From NCBI RefSeq assembly GCF_900113715.1, contig NZ_FOQK01000033.1, forward strand, positions 1 to 33,833: 33,833 bases of DNA, given 5' to 3'. Source of the stretch: Pseudoselenomonas ruminantium. GTDB taxonomy: Bacteria; Bacillota; Negativicutes; Selenomonadales; Selenomonadaceae. The first letter of the stretch is position 1, and every line of letters starts with the position of its first letter. Below are positions 33,013 to 33,833 of the stretch, one piece after another. The notes under the pieces were generated by a model. That model did no database searches, was not told the DNA's origin, and saw nothing but the letters and a program-made list of their open reading frames with translations. Both the position numbers and the translations under genes were made by a program.

Positions 33013-33070
33013 AAAAAGAAACGCTGCGAAGAGATGCCTCATGTTCCTCCTCTTCGCAGCGTTTCTTTTT
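33013..33070. terminator. Bidirectional terminator between the beta-helix gene and mscL
   Basis: A perfect 21-bp inverted repeat (33013-33033 with 33050-33070) with a 16-nt loop, beginning AAAAA and ending TTTTT. The stem core is ACGCTGCGAAGAG. Confidence 0.93.
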
Positions 33071-33112
33071 GTTGACATCCGTAGTCTGATGAATCCCTGC
33101 CCCGCTACGTCC

Positions 33113-33544
33113 TTAGAGCTCCGACGTGCAATGCGGGCATTTCGTCGCCTCGTCAGGAATCTCCGTCTTGCAGTAAGGGCAAAGACGCGGTTCCTTGGCA
33201 GGCTCCTCCTCCTTTTTCGGCATGATGCGGTTCACCTGCTTAATCAGCATGAAGATAGCAAAAGCCACGATCAGGAAATCAATGACCGCATTGAGGAAGG
33301 AACCATAAGCAATGACCGGTAAGCCTGCGGCCTTTGCTTCAGCCAATGTTGCCGCTGGCGTGCCCGACAGATTGATGAACAGATTGGAGAAATCCACTTG
33401 CCCCAAAATGAGACCAATCGGCGGCATCAGCACATCGTTGACAAAGGACGTGACAATCTTGCCAAAGGCAGCACCGATGATGATACCGACAGCCATATCA
33501 AGCACATTGCCACGCATGATAAACTTCTTGAATTCTTCTACCAT
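33113..33544 (-). CDS. mscL: Large-conductance mechanosensitive channel MscL with C-terminal zinc ribbon
   Basis: A 143-residue MscL, the tension-gated pore that releases solutes on osmotic downshock. The N-terminal helix and TM1 ([29 protein letters not shown]), the loop and TM2 ([21 protein letters not shown]) match E. coli MscL closely. After the charged [10 protein letters not shown] linker the usual C-terminal amphipathic helix is replaced by a zinc ribbon, C122-PY-C125 and C136-PH-C139. AAAGGAG lies 7 nt before the ATG. The ribbon could assemble the cytoplasmic end of the pentamer or bind a partner. Confidence 0.96.
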   Translation of the reverse strand: MVEEFKKFIMRGNVLDMAVGIIIGAAFGKIVTSFVNDVLMPPIGLILGQVDFSNLFINLSGTPAATLAEAKAAGLPVIAYGSFLNAVIDFLIVAFAIFMLIKQVNRIMPKKEEEPAKEPRLCPYCKTEIPDEATKCPHCTSEL

Positions 33545-33596
33545 AGATATACTCCTTTCCTGGAGAGAAAATTGGAATGCACTCCCACGCTAAACA

Positions 33597-33668
33597 TATT
33601 CCACAAGGAATAAAAAATCCCTTCTGCCTGCAATACAAAAAAAGACATCCACAACGTGAATGTCTTTT
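33597..33668 (-). terminator. rRNA operon terminator
   Basis: On the minus strand AAAAGACAT (33668-33660) pairs with ATGTCTTTT (33648-33640), with CAC/GTG continuing the stem inside, and more T follow. It lies just past the 5S 3' end. A second small hairpin, ATTCC-ACAA-GGAAT, lies at 33597-33610 near the mscL promoter region. Confidence 0.8.
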
Positions 33669-33674
33669 GCTTAA

Positions 33675-33789
33675 CTGGCAACTCCCTATCCTCCCAGTCC
33701 GTCTCCAGACAAGTACTTTCGGCGTATATGTGCTTAACTACTGTGTTCGGTATGGGAACAGGTGGAACCACATAGCCAGCGTCACCAGA
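33675..33789 (-). rRNA. rrf: 5S ribosomal RNA
   Basis: Read on the minus strand it begins CTGGTGACGCTGGC, carries the universal loop CCCATACCGAACACAGTAGTTAAG (split here for brevity as CCCATACCGAACAC and AGTTAAG), and ends GGGAGTTGCCAG, which pairs with the 5' end. About 115 nt, typical for 5S. The ends are estimated within a few bases. The 23S gene should lie beyond the right edge; the last 40 bases of the window would be the 23S-5S spacer. Confidence 0.95.
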
Positions 33790-33833
33790 TATTTGATTGA
33801 ATGAACCATGTCCACTCAAAACTATACAGAAGA

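Noticed and set aside
1-33833. Insertion sequences, prophage genes, CRISPR repeats, tRNA genes
   Set aside because: No transposase, integrase, phage structural gene, regular direct-repeat array or tRNA cloverleaf was seen on reading either strand; short tRNAs cannot be excluded without a dedicated scan.

Overview
The window looks like a chromosomal segment of a Gram-negative-type Firmicute of the Negativicutes, most likely a Selenomonadaceae (Selenomonas/Mitsuokella-like) anaerobe. The reasons are inferential: high-GC genes with AT-rich, strong sigma-A-type promoters and AGGAGG ribosome sites (Firmicute style), together with an RND pump plus lipoprotein adaptor and ArnT-like membrane glycosyltransferase (outer-membrane style), futalosine-route menaquinone synthesis (MqnA), a tandem CobT-like cobamide enzyme and a PerR-type regulator. 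No mobile element, CRISPR array or tRNA was found. The right edge enters an rRNA operon (5S on the minus strand, running leftward).

Layout. 1-4747: a marR-adaptor-RND efflux operon (minus). 4955-8252: a tightly overlapping operon of an ArnT-like GT39 enzyme, a GT2 glycosyltransferase and mqnA (plus). 8330-9786: two unknown membrane-anchored coiled-coil proteins (minus). 9882-14177: a translation block, rpmE - DUF1385 - prfA - prmC - Sua5/TsaC (minus), with terminators after rpmE and Sua5. 14371-16108: PerR-type regulator with a Per-box-like palindrome, a 49-residue orphan protein, and a shortened DUF4127 protein. 16251-20362: tex and a 639-residue double CobT protein, overlapping by 4 bp. 20429-22678: a small secreted protein and a chemotaxis receptor. 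22918-24228: a dicarboxylate/amino-acid symporter. 24445-26178: a redox cluster (TlpA-like lipoprotein, CD1871A-type CxxC miniprotein, polyferredoxin membrane protein, tiny secreted CX4C peptide). 26253-29831: Bcr/CflA pump, MerR regulator and divergent MATE pump. 29844-31086: panC-panD. 31087-31599: a 513-bp intergenic region with a terminator-ended structured RNA candidate and a cluster of DnaA boxes. 31600-32979: a secreted beta-helix-like protein. 33113-33544: MscL with a zinc ribbon. About 33675-33789: 5S rRNA.

The observations most worth following are: (1) the fused double CobT whose halves have lost complementary motifs, which fits a single-chain version of the two-subunit ArsAB enzyme that activates phenolic lower ligands; (2) the DnaA-box cluster with a perfect 15-bp inverted pair, beside a roughly 158-nt structured RNA or attenuator in front of panC; (3) the extra secreted CX4C peptide attached to the TlpA/CD1871A/polyferredoxin cluster; (4) a panD terminator that lies inside the 3' end of the convergent MATE coding sequence. 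All functional calls come from reading the translated sequences and remembered family motifs; no database search was run.
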